Numbered from the stretch's first letter, positions 22,535 to 35,234 are shown. The stretch: 64,000 nucleotides of DNA from Podocnemis expansa (GCA_007922195.1 ML681971.1:16296979-16360978), one strand, 5' to 3'. The notes: generated from the letters alone by a model not told the origin. Numbers and translations: made by a program.

Positions 22535-25393
22535 AAATGGGATGAACGAGGCAAAAGATGCATAGAATAGAAAGAGGAATTCCCCTTCTGGTGAGACAAA
22601 TGTTTCTAAATTGAGGTCAGAAATGAGTCATCCACCGTGAAGATGGCAGAGGAAGACTTTCTGCCCCATAACATAAAGCAGAGTTTTGGATGTAAAAATG
22701 CACCACGCCCAAGAAAGTGTATGCTGTTTGGTGCCCTGTTTATGAGACAGACTTGCTTCACTGTAGCATATGGAATCACAGACCCATTGAGAACTAATAA
22801 TATACTCTAGTCATCCCCGACCACTCCCTGGTGCTCACCCACTGAACTTTCTCGATAATAAAAAACGAGCACGTGTGGAGAATAAGCAATGCATTCCAGT
22901 GGTGGGGGTGGGGGGTTGTATATGTGAAGAGGTCTGTGACTTGGGGCCAGTGCTGAGCTGGTGCAAATCAACACAACCCTGTTGGCTTCAGTGGAACTAC
23001 CCAAATCACACCAGCTGAGGAGTTTGTATGTATTTTCAGGGATTGCGCTTCGTTCTGCTGTTTGGGTTTTGTTGTCTTTAATGCTCTATCATTTTTTCCC
23101 TCATCTTCAGCTTTTGTGCTATTTTTGTCTTCCTCTTTGTCTTTAGCTGTCTTGTTTTATTTTAAGTGTCTTTGGCTGCCTTTGATTTGACTCTTTGTTC
23201 TCAGCATGGATTTGTTCCATCAACGTCTGCTTCAGTCCATTTATTTTCTGTACGTCTTTCCTTGTTCAGGCTCTTTTTCTTTTGCCATTTCTTTTGATTG
23301 CTTATAGCCACTTCTCTCTTTCTGGTTATTTTATTTCTCTGTGTTTTATCACCTCTCTTTTATTTTTGTTACTTTGTTTTCTTTATAGTTAGGTTCTCTG
23401 GTCTAGTTGCTTTGTTCTTTATATATCACTGTTTTGCTGTTTAGATTTCTCATCTCCTACCTCAGAGTAACATTGCCTCTCTTTTTCCTCTTAAGTTACC
23501 ATTTTGAGGTTCCATCCAACCTAGGTACAATAGTTTTCTGTCCTTAACTCTTTACTTGTTAGTGCCTGGACTCCAAATGCGTTGACTTTCTAATTTTGGT
23601 AAATGGGCATCCACACAGTAGCTAGTGTTCTTTGCAGCACACAGAACCTGCCTTTCCTACACGTTGAACGGCTCTCATGCAATGTGTGCTGAATTTTTAG
23701 CTTGCATTTCAGGCCTCCTCCTTTCAAAGTTGGGGTTTGTTTAGAATGCTGAAGCCCTGACAAGACTGATACATGCCCAGTTCTGATCAACCAGCACTAT
23801 TTGAGATCAAGATATACTGCAGAGCCAGAAGGTGACAATGAGCTTATTCTATTACATTGAGTCCCGCTCTAGCAGTGTAGTGGGCATACACGATAATGAC
23901 ACCTGCTTTAAAATGGGACTGAGAAGTAGCTCCTAAAAGATGTAAAAGCTGCTTCCTTTAGCAGAGTGTTGGAGGCAGCACCACAGAGAAGCTGCCGGTC
24001 TGATTCCCCAAATACTCATTGCTGGTGACAGCTGACTGAGCTAGAGCAGAGTGTGATATCATGGAAAGTATCCTGGTTCCTGAGACAAAACGCCAAATGC
24101 TGTCTAAAGGGTAAGTCCGCTGCTAGCAATCAAGGCTGTTATGATGGAGGCACAAAACTTCCAGGATATCCTAGCCTAAAATATAGGCCATAACATCAAG
24201 GTCTGTGTCTACAATGGGGAAATGAACAAACTAATTCCCCCAGTGCTGTCATCAGGCTAATAGACAAAGCTCCTACAGTCAGACTTGATTTTCCACCACT
24301 TCAGTTAATCTTATTATGCATGGGATTTAAATGGTGGTGAAAAACCAAGTCCAGTCTACAGCTCACACCAGCACTAACACCAGTAGCACCCAGCGTAATT
24401 TGTTAATTTCTCTATTCTAGAAAAAGCCGAGAAGAGACAGATCTGTGATAGTTTACCATTGTGACATTTTAATTTGGCTATTATAGAGGGAGTACTTACT
24501 TCAATTTGAGCCACAGAAATACGGTAATACCTCATTTGACCTGCGCTTGGCAACTCAAGGCGTAAGATTTACAAAGCACCATGTTTGAAGATAAGTCTCT
24601 CCAGAGAAACTGCTTTCTGTTGCTTTTCATTATCCTAATTGATGCGAGAGCCAAAAGGGGACCATTGTGATCATCACACACTATGGAGGCTTTGCCAGAA
24701 TAATTCCTTTTTTGAACTTGCGCTACAGGTCACCCACAGAGGAAATATCTAACATCTGAGCTCCAGAAATACTGAGAACTCACAGCCATGGTTGTAGCCA
24801 GGTACTCGGCATCTTTGGAAAATCAGTATCCCACACTTAACAAACACTGCAAGTGGGGAAAAGCTGGAGAGACGTGGGAGAGAAGGAAATTCAGAAAAGA
24901 CAGAACTCAGTATGTGGGGCTGACGCAGAGTTTCAGGAGCGGGGAAATCAGAAGATGAATGGAATGTCTATATTGTTGTGGGGATCATTCTGAGAAGAGG
25001 GTTGTGGGCGAACTTGTATCTAGTCACAGTCATCTCTGGAAAGCTTGGTAGACCAAGTTTTGTGGCTGTCCGTAGAACAATCCTACAATAGGGTAAGTGG
25101 AGTGCATTTTCCTCCACCTAGTTTTACTGCAGTATTCCCTGCTGTAAGAGATGGAGTGAGTGCCAGTGCTTCGCTGAGCTGCCAAGGACTTAGCTGGGAA
25201 AGTCAAAAATTTGCAGTGGTTAAGCTGAGTTTGGCATTATTGAGGCAGGGCAAAGTAACTTTAGGGCATCCCTGTGGGCCCCTAGATTCTGGGAGAGATT
25301 GGGAACTGGAATAGCTACTGGTGTCACTCTGAGCATGCACTCAATAGCTGCTGGCCCCAGATATGGGCTGGTCTTTTTTCCAGTGCGTTTCAA
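22535..25393. other. Intergenic DNA with a pyrimidine-rich tract
   Basis: About 23040-23480 is strongly T/C-rich on the + strand. No exon or transposon was identified. Runs of G occur near 22905. Confidence 0.45.
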
Positions 25394-25396
25394 TTG

Positions 25397-25585
25397 ATAT
25401 GGCCACACTGGGTCAATTTGAACTAGTGGGTTCAAATTGATGCGGACTTCAAAGTTAAATGAGGTTTGACCAAGCTGAAGTCAGCTTTCATCAATTCAGA
25501 CTGAGGAGCAAGTGTGGCCATGTACTTAATTGAATTTGAATTAATTGTCATCAATTCGAATTCAGTTCTAAGTGTAGACATATCC
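25397..25585. mobile_element. Short MITE with AATTCGAATT-type palindromes
   Basis: The left end ATATGGCCACACT and the right end AGTGTAGACATATCC are inverted repeats. TTG flanks both ends (25394-25396, 25586-25588). The interior carries TCAATTTGAA, TTCAAATTGA and ATTCGAATT motifs, a variant of the TTTCGAAA theme. Confidence 0.55.
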
Positions 25586-25799
25586 TTGGGCCATGAGGCA
25601 TTAGAGCAGGGGTGGCTGACCTCAAGCGCCGCACAAGTCGATTATTAAACCTTCAAGAGCCGCACAGAGGCGTACAACTACATATTTTTACCTACTCCAA
25701 AATTACTAAGCTTAAAATTCATTGTGCACTTTAATTTTATTGTAAGAATAGGACAAATATTGATCCTACTAATGTCAGATACTAATAATTATTTAAGGT

Positions 25800-26010
25800 T
25801 ATCATGAAACTAGGCCTATACAGTATAAACTTAGTTGTCGCTAGATGTAGAACACTACAGGCTTGTGGCAAGTTTTTTTTAAATCTGGGCAGTAACTTGT
25901 CAATGCAGTAGGTAAACACTCTCTCAGCTGCTGATCTCTAAGTATTGCACAATGTTTTGAATTTCATTGTGGCATATGATGCTTCATAGCAGTGAGTTGT
26001 GCCAAAAATT
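25800..26010 (-). pseudogene. hAT transposase C-terminal fragment, second copy
   Basis: On the minus strand it reads KHCAILRDQQLRECLPTAL and SYCPDLKK, the same hATC block as at 21633-21830, with stops. It forms the 3' end of the inverted hAT copy. Confidence 0.6.
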
Positions 26011-27178
26011 AAAAGTAATCTACGTTCAGTTTTAAACTTTTCTCCTTTGTATTTTCTTTTCTTAGTATTCCACATTGTGTTTAGGACTTGTAAAACATGT
26101 TTTTATTTTAACAATGAGTACCCTGCATCAGGGCCTATGAGAACATCTAAACATGCTATGGCTTCTCTGACCATGTCACGCTTCCCTCCCCCAGCTGCTG
26201 CTTCCCTGCAGGCTCTTACCACCCTGCTGCTTCACAGCTCTCCCCAACCATGCCACACTTCTGCCCCCCACCCACCCCACCCCAGCCTCAACCATGGCCC
26301 CACTTCCTTGCCAACATTTCTGTCAGTCAACTTGTTCACTAAAATACTCATGGATGGTGACGACACAAGGTCTGAGGACTAAATCAGACACAATTAATTT
26401 TAAAATGAAAATAATAGTAAGGGAAAACCCTGCTCTCATCTTAATCCTGTGAATCGATGCACACGAGGACACCTTTTCAACTGTTCAGAATCACAACAGA
26501 TCAATGAGAATTTATGGGGACATAAAGTGCAAGATCAGAGCCTCATTCATTAAGTGCTTTGGAGTTCATGCACAGAGGATATTACGAAAAAATCCCATTG
26601 AGTTTATTCAGTTTGGGGTCAGGCCCTGTATACATTCTAAATATCATTATTTGTTTTTTATAGTACAAAGTAAAATCTTTATTGGTGAGAGATTTTTTTT
26701 CAGAAAGTTTACAACACAATTTTCCATCCTCAGCCCTTCACAACAATTACTCTCTTGTCTAATGAGCTCAGATACCCATAGAGTCATTCATGAAGACTGC
26801 ACTGAAATATAAATGGATTTTGACTACTGGTATACAACAAACAAAAGTTAATACATGTTGACTGCTATTTAATCAGTGGAAGTATAGTGCTGCTATTGAA
26901 CTTTGCAGTGAATGTAAATTATCTTGGTAATTGACTTAGTTATATTAATTACAATTTTCTTATACAATAAATGTACTAGCAGTTCCTTCTGCAAACAGGT
27001 GACATACTGATATCTCATACACATTTGTTGAATGGACTTAAGGAATTTTTTTTCTAAAGCCAGTTTTCAGTAGTGGTGGTCTATCCTAAGTCTAAATCAT
27101 TTTGCATGCTGAAAATGAACAATGATCCATAAGTACTTGTAACATTCTTTACATCAGTAGAAGTTTTTTCATAACCTT

Positions 27179-28056
27179 GGCTGTGTTCACACGGCACTTT
27201 TGTTTCAAAACAACCTCGTTGTTTCGAAACAAAAAAACCCATGTTCACACGATGCACAGTTGTTTCGAAACAAGTTAAACCCCATTTGGGGACGAAACAA
27301 ACTTGTTTTGAAATCCTTGTTTCGAAACAAGGCGTGTGAACATGTTGTTTCGGAACAAAGTGTTCCGAAACAACAGTGGATCCTCAGCACCCTGGCCAGG
27401 GAACCCTCAGGACCTTGGCCAGGTGCTGAGGGCTGTCCCTCAGCCCCAGAAAGGGGGCTGCAGCCCCCACCAGAGCTGCCCCCGAACACTGCCGGGGGCT
27501 GAGCCCGCAGNNNNNNNNNNNNNNNNNNNNNNNNNNNNNNNNNNNNNNNNNNNNNNNNNNNNNNNNNNNNNNNNNNNNNNNNNNNNNNNNNNNNNNNNNN
27601 NNNNNNNNNNNNNNNNNNNNNNNNNNNNNNNNNNNNNNNNNNNNNNNNNNNNNNNNNNNNNNNNNNNNNNNNNNNNNNNNNNNNNNNNNNNNNNNNNNNN
27701 NNNNNNNNNNNNNNNNNNNNNNNNNNNNNNNNNNNNNNNNNNNNNNNNNNNNNNNNNNNNNNNNNNNNNNNNNNNNNNNNNNNNNNNNNNNNNNNNNNNN
27801 NNNNNNNNNNNNNNNNNNNNNNNNNNNNNNNNNNNNNNNNNNNNNNNNNNNNNNNNNNNNNNNNNNNNNNNNNNNNNNNNNNNNNNNNNNNNNNNNNNNN
27901 NNNNNNNNNNTGCTATTTCGTTTCCCGCTTTTTTTCTTATTTCGAATTAACATTTTGTTAATTCGAAATAAGATATTTCGAAATAAGGTGTTGTTTCAAA
28001 ACAAGTTGTTTCGACACAACTTGTTTTGAAATAACCCTGTGTGTGTGAACACAGCC
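27179..28056. mobile_element. TTTCGAAA-array MITE, copy B (nested, with assembly gap)
   Basis: The ends GGCTGTGTTCACACGG and TGTGTGTGAACACAGCC are inverted repeats, flanked by CTT on both sides (27176-27178 and 28057-28059). It is dense in TTGTTTCGAAACAA, with TTCCGAAACA and TTCGAATTAA variants. It lies inside the hAT element 25607-28828. Its middle is GC-rich and then unknown. Confidence 0.8.
27511..27910. other. Assembly gap (400 N)
   Basis: Exactly 400 undetermined bases inside copy B of the palindromic MITE. The round length suggests an estimated or scaffold gap. Confidence 0.98.
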
Positions 28057-28836
28057 CTTTTGACAGTAGTCAGTGGTTTTGGATGTAACACTTGTGTCAA
28101 TTTTCAGTAATTTCTGATATTCTTATTTAATTCTCAATATCGAAATGCAAGAGAAATAATTTTGCATTATCTTACAATATCTGGAAATGCCATGTGATTT
28201 TTTAAAAAAGAAAATTAATTTACAATTGCTTTTCAAGTTTAAATTGCTAGATTATCACTTAGCTGTAGGTCATTGTAGGCTTGCTCTTGATCAATTTATG
28301 TTGCCAGTTTTAAAAATATTTACCCAGAAAAACTATATCAAAAAAGAAAAATATTTAAAAAAATCATTCACTCAGAAGGTCAGACTTCTTGCTGGTGCGA
28401 ATTTAATTTTGCCTCTGTGTGCATCCAGTTTGTACAATGAATGAAGCCTGTGATGTTGTAATTAAAAACTGTATAATAATGCATACAGACAAGGAGGATA
28501 GAATTAATATTGTGTGGGTAAACTGTAGAATCTGACATGTCTTTGCACCTAACTGATGACAGTGCTTGTCCCTGCAGGCTCTCACACTGCTGCCCCTTCC
28601 CCGGCTCTGACCATGCTGCTTTTTTCTGCCAGCTCTCACAATGCTGCTCCTCCCCCCGCCCGCTCGCATCATGCCACCACCTCTCTGCTGTCCCCGACCA
28701 CTGCAGATTGCTCACCCCTGGCTGCCGCCAAGCCGTCCTTCCCTTCCATGCTCTCCGGGGAGCCGCAATTTTTCCTTAAAGAGCCGCATGTGGCTCATGA
28801 GCCGCAGTTTGGCCCCCCCCACCATCTGCATTAGAG

Positions 28837-31289
28837 TGTAAGTTATCACTATAAAGGTAATCATCTGGTGATATCTTTCCATCAAAAGTTGTTCTGTGTT
28901 CGTTCACCAACTGAAACAATGTGGCCTTTGTCTGATTTCTAGGCTCTACCTTAATATGATGATAATGCTGCACTATGAGTGTTCCCCTAGTCTTATGGTA
29001 CATTGCTCACTAGAATAATTTTGGTGACCCCCCCCCACACACACACACAGTTGAAATGTAACCACTCACACTGAGTTACTTTGTTACAGTTGATTGCCAG
29101 GTAACTATAATCCCATCAGTGAGTAAGCTGTGTTTCCACAGGCAAGAGAGACCCTCTTCAGGCCTTTGATGGATATCTCACAGCGCCTAGAACTCTGATA
29201 TTAATCAGCTGATACCGCTTGACTGCCTCGAGGCTAGTGATCACTAACAATAGCAAGTGAGGGAAAGCACAATTTTTCTGAGTTGCGTACTTTAAAAAAA
29301 AAAAAATAAAAAAATAAACAAAAAGCCCACCTTGACAAATAAACCTGTTTTCAAACTGATTTCTCATCTGAGTTCAGGCTGATGTCTCGGTTAATTAACT
29401 GTTCTAGCCCTTGCCATGGTGAAAGTGCACTTGATGTGCTTGGAAAACCTATTGTTTTGATACCATCCTCAGGCGATTTATCACCAGTTTCCTTTTACCA
29501 ATGCGCTGTCGGGTGAATTGATGTAAATTACTGTTGCCAACCATCCTTGTCAGAAAAGAAAGGCTTTTGTCTTTAACCTCTCATGAGTTATTTAACTGCT
29601 GGAACTGTGAGCTGAGGACTGGAAAGTGCCTGTTAAAATGTTATTTAATATTTAATTACATACAAAGTCAAGGTTGGTATTGCTAGGTATTTGATTTCTT
29701 CCTAGATAAGTGACAGGTAAAATGCATTCATTATTCACAACCTATCCTTACTCCTAAAGAGCAAACAGGCTTCCCTCTGGATTTTAATGAACAATTCTTG
29801 CACATTGCAGATTTGTCCGTAAATTAATAAAAGTAGTAAGTTCATCCATTTCTCTTCAATTCTGACATGAAACTGCAATAAGACAAACATTCCAGTCAAT
29901 AATGCTAATGGTAATTGCCTCAGAAGCCAAGTGTGATTAGGAGTGAGAATATTTTTTGTTTCAGCCTATACAGTAATAAGCTAAAGTTACTGATGGACTA
30001 TTTTGGCTGCCAAGCTACATAATATCCTATAATACACACATCCCATAAACCCGTTAGATTGTTGTGAGGCCTGTGACAGATGGGCAATGCAGACACTGTG
30101 TAATTGTGTTTTGGGAGTGATTTTTTTTCCTTGCAAGACTGCGAAGTATGTGGTGTGTTTGTTTGTGATGGTTTATAGGGCCCTTGGTTGATAAATCTAC
30201 CCAAATGGAACGCTGGTTAGATGCATACTGATGAACATAGCTCTTGCTCCAGTGTTTAACATTACATGAAAGTACCTTTAAGAGTAAAGGTACATAGTGT
30301 CCTAAGACTTGTTGTTATTATAATAGCATCCAAACAAAATTGATGTCCTGTTGTGCAAGCTGCTGTTTAAACATCGAGGAAGAGCTAGTCCTTGCCTGGA
30401 GGAGTTTATAAACTAAAAAGCCCAGCCAAAGGGAAAAAAAGATAGACATGTGCCTGTGATCATGCAAAAGTCAATGGCAAAACCATTTGTTTGCTGTTGC
30501 AGCTGAATGCCCTAGAGAAATACACGTGTAACTCAGGGGATACTTCAGTCTGCTGGTTGTTATTTCTCCCTCATTTTTGTGATGCTCGATCCATAGGCCA
30601 AAGAGTTCTCACTGTCCCAAACTAATACCACAACAAGGGGCTGGTCTCAGGGGGGCTTGCATTCTGGGTGTTGTTATTTCCATTTGCTCCTCTACCTCCC
30701 ATAAAAACACCCAGCCCACAGAGGGTGAACTGCTGTTATCACATATTCTGTGCTTGCTGCTGAGAAGGTGAAAAGTGATGGACTGCATATCTTCTTGCCA
30801 GCCTGCTCTTCCCCCAAGGGAAAGAGACTGCACTTAATTATGTTCCCAGCATGGTATCTAAAAGCATTTCTTCTTGCACTCTCTTCTGGTTCTGGGAAGG
30901 TGATATGACAATTGCTCTAGAACGCAGCTCTTCTCCTAAAAGGTGCTGAATCAGCAGCCTTGCCATAAACCCTCCTTTTACCCGCAGATCAGAGTACAAG
31001 AGAGAAGGGTGTCAGTTTGATCCAAAACTCACTGGGGCAATAGAAGACCTTGCACTGATTTTAATGGACTTTGAATTGGGCCCTGCCTGTAGACTTCTCC
31101 AGGCTACCCCATCTACTTTCCTCAACCTCAGAAAACTCAAAGAATAATTGTCATAGTCATTTGATCCTTGGGTTCTCTGTGTAAGCAGGGGGATGGACCC
31201 GCTCTTGTGGGGACCTTCCCAGACTTTGTATACCACCCCAGTGAAGGTGGGTAGCAAAAGGATCTGAGTCCCTGCTGCCACTTCCTTTA
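28837..31289. other. Unannotated intergenic DNA
   Basis: A C run plus a short CA repeat at 29030-29050 and an A-rich tract at 29292-29325. Otherwise nothing recognised. Confidence 0.45.
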
Positions 31290-32341
31290 CCCCAAGGCCT
31301 GCATGACCTCAAAGGCTCACCTCCCAATCTCCTGTTTGGAGGAACCTCTGTAACCCCGACAAGGCTGGGCCCCAGAATTTCTGGGGCCTCAACCCCCACT
31401 CTTATCGTGGTCTCTCAGGACAGGGCTAGGGTGTCCCCACTCTGGGGTGCTAACCACACTGACCACTCTTCTGGCCCACCAGTTACTATATACACTATAT
31501 ACAATTTATTTAAGCATACAGAAATAAAAAGAATAACCCAATAAGAAAATAGGAAAAAGTGGAAAAAGCTGCACAATAAACCCCCAGCACCGCTGCCTGG
31601 TGTGGGAGCACTACAAACAGAGTCTCTGGGGCCTGAGGAACAGTCTCACAGTCTGGCCTCCACGTTGCACGCCCTCTGCCCAGGCCTGGCTGCGACTGGA
31701 TGATCCAGGGGGCCAGATGCAGGCTCCAGCTGTGGCCACACGTCCCCAAGCTCCAGGGGCAGGGCCCTTCTTCCCAGCGTCAGCCCCCCTTCACTGCTCC
31801 CCAGCTGCTCACCACACCCAGCTCCAGATGGCTGCAACTCCGGCTCCCAGCTGCTGCTCTGGTTCAGTGTGGCTCCTCTGGCCCTCCTGCTGTGGGGCTG
31901 CACAGATGAGCTCAGCACCTTGGGCTCCTTCTCTGGCCTCCTGCCCCAGCTTCAGGCACCTCTGGCTCTGTCACTGCCTCCAGCTCTGCTCTGTTCAGCT
32001 TCACTTGGCTCTCTGCTGGTCCAGCTGCTGTGGGTCGCCTCTGCACAAATCAGCTCAGCCTGGCCTCCCTTCCTGGGTCCTCTGGCTCCCAGCTGCTGGC
32101 TGCTTAGTGCTTCCTCCTTAGCTCAGCCCCACACACACACACTCCCTGGCTTGCCCAGGCATGTCCAGCCTGCAGTTTCGGCTCAGGGGCGGGGGAGCAC
32201 TTTCAATCAATCAGGCCATCCTGGGACACTGGCCTCTCCCACTGGCCCTGGGGCTGGCTGTTTCAGAGCCCTGCTTCCAGGCGGGAGTGGCCAATCAAAA
32301 GGCCCATTCACTCTCAGTAAGGGGCTCTCAGTCCCTTACAT
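31290..32341 (-). mobile_element. Probable solitary LTR, minus strand
   Basis: Read on the minus strand, the block starts TGTAAGGGACTGAGAGCC at 32341 and runs through a GC-rich U3-like part to an AATAAA signal (complement of 31507-31512) and a GC-rich tail. The layout resembles a long terminal repeat of a retrovirus-like or Gypsy-like element. I found no primer-binding site, no gag or pol, and no certain target duplication, and the inner end is approximate. Confidence 0.4.
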
Positions 32342-32558
32342 CTGCAGAGGCTGCAGCATGCCCATGGCAAAGAAGATGGGTTTGATGTGGCTTGCCATCC
32401 AATAAGGACTCGACTAGGCCCACTAGCTCATTTTGTCAGACTCTCCAAACTGCCGAGCTGTAACAACTTTTCCATAGTGGGATATGAAAGCAGCTGTGCT
32501 AGAAGAGGAACAAGCTCAGAGGACGTTCACCAATCTTCTGCTTTTCTTGCGTGATATC

Positions 32559-33163
32559 AAAGGTTAAAGTAGCCGGAATGCCCCAGAACAGTGTTCTGTG
32601 GCCCCCTAATTTTAGGGGGCAGCATTCCAGGACCTCTCAAAATAGGGGAATGTGCTGGAATGCTGCGTTCTGGGACCCCCCCCCCCTTAAAATAGAAAGA
32701 ATGTGCTGGAACACAGTGTTCTGGCACATTCCCCTAGGGCTGGCAGAAGGAAGCGGCTGTGGGCTGGAGTGAGCGCAGCCCCATCCCTCTGGAGCCTATG
32801 GCAGCCAGTCTCAGGCTCAGGCCCCTTCTTGCTGGCTGGCCAGCCCTGTGTGCAGTCTCCCTCCCCAAAGCCTGGCTCCTCGGTGACCTCGGCGGTGCAG
32901 GTGAGGGTTTCTGGGGGGTTGGGGCCGCCGGTGGGGAAAGTGGGGGGGGGGGGAAGAAGGGGTCATGATGAGAGCTGAGAGGAGGATGTGGGGAGCAGTA
33001 GCTGGGCTGGGGGGCGGGTAGGTGTGGGAGGCCGTAGCTGGGGTTGGGGGCAGGTGTTTTGGGGGCTGTAACTGGGGTCGCTGAAGAGGGGCCCAGACCT
33101 GCGTGTGGGGGCCTGGAAATTTAAGAGTGGTCCAGGGCCCACCAAATTATACTTTAACCCCTG
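32559..33163. mobile_element. Candidate hAT-type MITE
   Basis: The left AAAGGTTAAAGT and the right ACTTTAACCCCTG are inverted. GTGATATC (32551-32558) and GTGATACT (33164-33171) could be a degraded 8-bp duplication. The interior has repeats of the type CAGTGTTCTG and G-rich sequence. Confidence 0.5.
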
Positions 33164-33229
33164 GTGATACTCCAGGTAAGAGCAAAGTGTTCAGCCTGTG
33201 TGATGTGTTACAGCTCTAGCATCACTGTG

Positions 33230-33411
33230 GTTCTTCTTCAAGTGCTGCTCCTGGCCATTCCCCTTTAGGTGTCTGCACGCCATGTGCACGGCACACCAGA
33301 AAACTTTGCCCCTAGAGTACCTGTAGGGCCAGCCGTAGCGCCCCCTGGAGTGGCGCCGCCGCCACTCCCTATATAGCCACAGCCGGCCACTCCCTCCTCA
33401 GTTCCTTCTCA
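33230..33411 (+). repeat. Left inverted terminal repeat of DIRS-like copy 2
   Basis: Matches the reverse complement of 38363-38545, including GGCGCTACGG in the right repeat and the CACTCCCTATATAGCCACAG block. TATATAG within the repeat could act as a promoter element, but this is inference. Confidence 0.88.
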
Positions 33412-33579
33412 CCGCCTGTCGGTCGCTGGAACGTTCTGTGGCTTCGAGCAGTCTCTGCACGTGGCCACTATACCGGAGTACCCGGAGTTGTTGTTGTTCT
33501 TAGTTGTAGTTTAACTGTTAGCTGTTTCTTTAGTAGTTAGAGTTAGGTACGTGAAGCGCCCACCCCGGGCTCGGGGTCG

Positions 33580-35234
33580 GGCTATGCTGGGCTTTAAAAA
33601 CGTGCGGTCATTGCAAAAAGCCCATGCCATTAGATGACCCGCACAGCAACTCCCTCCTGTGCTTGGGTGAAGCTCACCTTGCTGAGCGGTGCAAGATCTG
33701 CCGGAGTTTCAAGCCGCGACGCAAAAGGACAGAATCCAAAGGCTCAAACTCCACATGATGGCAGAGGCCCTGCGCCCGGTGCCTGGCGACTCGGGATCGA
33801 GCACAGCACCGTCGGTACGGAGTGCTCCGGTGACATCAGCACCATCGAAGTCCAGCCGCACCACGTCGCTACGAGAGGCTCGGCGCTGCTCAGCATCCCT
33901 GGTGCAGGCAAAGAAGAGGAAGTTGGACAGAGGGCGCTCCCCGCGCCGGGTCACAGCCAGCAGCAAGGACTCTGGTCAGAGCCACGCTGGCCAGCCCTCC
34001 CCCTCGTCCCCAGCCTCAGTGCAAGGCTGCAGGGAAAGACTTCACAGCCCGGTGTCGATGACCTCCCCGACCAGGGAGCTTTTAGAGGAGGACTTGGTCC
34101 TACCATCCACGCCAGAGGCCTTTGCGGCGGCTCAGGAGTTGTCAGTCCATTCGGTCCCGCGGGCACCGGCACCGGGCCCAGCACCGGGGCCATTACTGTC
34201 ATGGGGGAAGCCTACCCCCCTCAGTGCGGTTTGTATGTCCGGTATGGCACTGTCCTCTCCCCAGCGGCACCTCTCACCGGTACCACCGGCCATCATAGCA
34301 GCGGCCAGAGCCCCCTGGTACTGCTCTCCAGTGGAGCGTCAGCCCAGTGTCTCCCCGTCATGCCGGCACCGTGAGCGACAGGCGGGGAGTCAGCACCGTT
34401 CCCCGGTGCAGTCTTCATCAGCACTGCCTTGGTCACCGCGGAGCAGCCCATATTCAAGTTCAGTGGAGGAATCAGCACCGCAGCCTTTGCAGAGGGGGAC
34501 CAGATCACAGCCTCCTCCGGCCCCTACGGCACCACCTTTCCACCCACAGTGGTCTAATTGGCAACCAAGAATGCAGTGGCCCTTCTGGACGCCGTAGGCC
34601 TTCCAGCAAGGTCCTGGCTTCGGTCCAGGTGTCCCCGTGCCGAGTTCAGGGGTCAGACCCGCCCCATCCACATCCGTCAGTGCTCCTCACAGTACCGGTG
34701 AAGCCTCAGAGGTGGAGTCAGTGAGGGGGTGAGCAGGACCAGGCCAGCATGGTTAGCGGGGGCCGCAGTTCAAGATCCAGGGTGCCATCCGGTGGTCTCG
34801 AACAGGACGAGTCTTCCTCATCCCCTCTGGACGAGGCAGTGGCAGGGGCCAAACCACTGTCTATCCCGGATGATACCAAGGCCCATCAGGAGCTACTCCG
34901 TCGGGTGGCCACTGGCTTAAACATCCAGGTGTGGCTGCAAGCCTCGGGGTTGCCTCAGGAGGTCCAGGCCACCATTCAGGACCTGCCAGTCGAAGGGCCT
35001 GAGCTGTTCTCTCAGCAAACGGATGCTCGTCTCCAGACATTAAAGGATTCAAGGGCGCTGATTAAATCACTGAGGCTTCACACACCAGCGAACCAGAGGA
35101 AGCAGTTTAAACCTCCTCCTCCTCCTCCCCCCTCGAGGCCCTTCTACCACCATCAGGAGGATGACAGGCGGAGGGGTAGAAGGGCTCGCAGGTCCGCCAG
35201 TCGCCAACCCAGTGGCCAAAGAGGCTCGCGCTAG
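33580..35234 (+). pseudogene. DIRS-like copy 2 gag-like region
   Basis: It starts with a zinc-binding block at 33603-33715: CGHC, then LLCLGEAH, then ERCKICRSFKPRRK, a C-x2-C, C-L-G-x-x-H, C-x2-C pattern conserved in vertebrate DIRS gag. That frame stops near 33757 and the protein continues in the next frame to 34597 as a Ser/Pro/Arg-rich region. A third frame (34749-35234) gives DDTKAHQELLRRVATGLNIQ, joined directly to VWLQASGLPQEVQATIQDLP. The conserved block corresponding to ILEPAxxxxQTPAS and KKYYxPxKG, present in copy 1 at 3130-3240, is absent, indicating an internal deletion. Confidence 0.75.

Larger units (their letters stand above)
25607..28828 (-). mobile_element. hAT DNA transposon with nested insertion, second copy
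   Basis: A perfect 8-bp duplication CATTAGAG lies at 25599-25606 and 28829-28836. The left edge CAGGGGTGGC and the right edge (complement CAGATGGTGG, then GCCAAACTGCGGCTCATGAG) match the ends of the copy at 21334-22051, but in the opposite orientation. 25640-26000 is the inverted homologue of 21640-22030. A nested MITE occupies 27179-28056. The remaining interior, about 26330-27175 and 28060-28540, is not assigned and may be transposon body or further insertions. Confidence 0.83.

Noticed and set aside
23195..23392. Membrane-protein-like small frame rich in Leu, Phe and Ser
   Set aside because: The composition simply reflects a pyrimidine-rich tract at 23040-23480.
27336..27953. Long frames of about 190-200 codons
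   Set aside because: They span the 400-base run of N and consist mostly of undetermined residues.
33634..34374. A separate 246-residue protein in the DIRS-like copy 2 gag region
   Set aside because: It is an overlapping frame of the gag-like region; the zinc-binding and conserved gag blocks are in the other two frames.
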